Assembly: GCA_014360385.1 (NCBI GenBank)
Contig: JACIXO010000062.1
Location: forward strand, 1-7,412
Source: Actinomycetota bacterium
Lineage (GTDB): Bacteria > Actinomycetota > Humimicrobiia > Humimicrobiales > Humimicrobiaceae
Length of the DNA stretch: 7,412 nucleotides
Direction of reading: 5' to 3'
The notes under the pieces are model-generated. The model saw only the letters and a list, made by a program, of their open reading frames with translations, was not told the origin of the DNA and did no database searches. The translations under genes were made by a program, and so were the position numbers. Within the stretch, counting starts at the first letter, position 1. Every line of letters starts with the position of its first letter. Of the stretch, positions 6,371 through 7,412 are shown one piece after another.

Positions 6371-6399
6371 ATGATAACAAGCAAAATGTCTTGTGTCAA
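6371..6399 (-). promoter_or_regulatory. Near-consensus sigma-70/SigA promoter of lacI
   Basis: On the minus strand a perfect -35 TTGACA (6399-6394) is followed by exactly 17 bp and the -10 TATCAT (6376-6371), one mismatch from TATAAT. Transcription should start near 6364, the first base of the double operator, leaving a leader of about 38 nt before the lacI ATG. Confidence 0.8.
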
Positions 6400-6602
6400 T
6401 ATCTAGTTTTGCTTATGTTATTTATCGGTGATATTGTCATCTAATAATTTGGCAGGGAGAATTTCACCTGAAAATAATATTGTGAAATTATTGAAATATA
6501 AAATATATTAAATATTAAGGTTAAGGTTCCTTATTTACTACTTTTGTGGAAGAACCAAATATTAAAACCGACTTCGAAGGATTAATTCCAGAAGGCTCCA
6601 GG
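6400..6602. other. AT-rich spacer between recO and the lacI promoter, with an inverted repeat
   Basis: No convincing gene is seen here. AATTTCAC (6460-6467) and GTGAAATT (6482-6489) form an 8-bp inverted repeat around 14 nt. TATCGGTGATA (6423-6433) is a small dyad. Neither is followed by a T-run, and no clear terminator for recO was found. Confidence 0.5.
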
Positions 6603-7412
6603 CTAAATACCTATCTTTCTTAGATATTTGAAACTGTCAACACCATAGTCAGTGTGGTAGAGAAGATAGCGCTCAATAATTTTGCATACACGTTTAAGAT
6701 TAAAAGGATCTACTTCGATATCTCTTAAGTCTTCTATTTTAAGGTTAAAAAAATCACAAAGAAGCCTGAATGCAGTAGTATGGAGAGAAAACACTTCATC
6801 AAAAGCTGGACTTGTCTCTCCACCTTCACGTCTCCTGCCTATCCCATCTTCGATAGAATCCTTCCATTTTTCATTTCCTGTGAGTTCCTTGCTTTCGCTT
6901 TCACTTTCTATATCTTCTATATTTTTTTCACTCTTGGTAACGGCATTTCCTTTAATGCTTGCTCTATGGCTTTCTATATCTTCTATATATTTTTCACTCC
7001 CATATTCTTTATATTCTTTACTTTCTGTGCCTTCACTATTTTGATTATTGTTGATTTTCTCAATTGCAAAACCAACATTTCTGTAACAATCCTGGCAGAT
7101 TATACCCCCAAACTTATTGGAGAAAAAAACTTTTTCTTTCCCTAAAGAAGCCACTTGGCTACCAATCTCTGCTCCGCACTTAGAACAACTTTTAAGAGAA
7201 GGACCATAACCAATAATCCTCAAATACTTAGCTTCAAAAAAACACATGAGTTTTTTAAGAGAGATTATATCTTCGCAGTCAATGTTATTTATCTCGTTAA
7301 AACAAACATACAAAAGCTTAAACAAAAGGGGAGACGTTTCCTCATCAGAGTGGGTTTTTAAAACAATATCGCTTATTAATTCACAAAAAACAAACTTGTA
7401 GAAGTCACCTGC
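6603..7412 (-). CDS. recO: DNA repair protein RecO, C-terminal part, with an unusual insertion
   Basis: RecO loads RecA onto single-stranded DNA together with RecR during recombinational repair. The frame is open to the right edge, so the N-terminal OB-fold and the start codon lie outside; 269 residues are visible. Codons upstream of a TTG at 7325 continue the RecO helical domain (GDFYKFVFCELI), so that TTG is not the start. The zinc motif is intact: CSKC (7187-7176) and CQDC (7097-7086). The end, VCKIIERYLLYHTDYGVDSFKYL, matches the RecO C-terminal helix. Between zinc motif and tail lies an insertion of roughly 75-80 residues rich in Ser, Glu and Lys, with SEKYIEDIES and SEKNIEDIES 22 residues apart. 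Typical RecO is 240-255 residues in all, so this protein is unusually long. It has no functional link to the sugar genes. Confidence 0.85.
   Translation of the reverse strand, partial: AGDFYKFVFCELISDIVLKTHSDEETSPLLFKLLYVCFNEINNIDCEDIISLKKLMCFFEAKYLRIIGYGPSLKSCSKCGAEIGSQVASLGKEKVFFSNKFGGIICQDCYRNVGFAIEKINNNQNSEGTESKEYKEYGSEKYIEDIESHRASIKGNAVTKSEKNIEDIESESESKELTGNEKWKDSIEDGIGRRREGGETSPAFDEVFSLHTTAFRLLCDFFNLKIEDLRDIEVDPFNLKRVCKIIERYLLYHTDYGVDSFKYLRKIGI
6904..6999 (-). repeat. Two 30-nt direct repeats (66-nt period) inside recO
   Basis: The 30-nt units at 6904-6933 and 6970-6999 differ at one base. The period of 66 nt is 22 codons, so the frame is preserved and the protein repeats SEK, then Y or N, then IEDIES. 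The repeats lie within the low-complexity insertion, which suggests it grew by in-frame duplication. Confidence 0.85.

Noticed and set aside
7323..7325. TTG at 7325 as the recO start.
   Set aside because: The frame stays open to the window edge and the upstream codons read as normal RecO helical domain, so the gene is simply cut by the window.

Overview
The window is AT-rich bacterial DNA with strong AAGGAGG-type ribosome binding sites, a Gram-positive-style lipoprotein signal and a LacI-controlled sugar cassette. This suits a low-GC, probably anaerobic, fermentative bacterium such as a member of the Clostridia or a similar thermophile. The species cannot be fixed from the sequence. Every convincing gene lies on the minus strand, so the functional order runs from the right edge to the left.

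Right edge (6603-7412): the C-terminal part of RecO, a DNA-repair protein, open at its N-terminus and carrying an unusual Ser/Glu/Lys-rich insertion with an internal 66-nt repeat. About 276 bp of AT-rich spacer follows. It holds a near-consensus promoter (TTGACA, 17 bp, TATCAT) and a 24-bp double operator starting at the predicted transcription start.

Middle and left (1-6364): a carbohydrate uptake and catabolism cassette. In order it has a LacI-family repressor (5310-6326); a second 24-bp double operator of the same design (5253-5276); a short remnant resembling the tail of another LacI-type gene; a NagB-fold protein related to glucosamine-6-phosphate deaminase but with a changed catalytic loop (4137-5072); a lipoprotein sugar-binding protein (2888-3958); a Gfo/Idh/MocA dehydrogenase (1635-2663); and an RbsA/MglA-type double ATPase (1-1477), which lacks only its last few residues. 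The matching permease is not in the window and probably lies just beyond the left edge.

Together these genes suggest import of a monosaccharide or small sugar derivative by a CUT2-type ABC transporter, followed by oxidation (Gfo/Idh) and isomerisation or deamination (NagB-like). The LacI protein probably controls both its own promoter and the cassette. The substrate cannot be read from the sequence. The genes are separated by long spacers (157-237 bp) that contain hairpins, repeats, a possible 40-codon ORF and a gene remnant, and much of the unexplained structure lies there.
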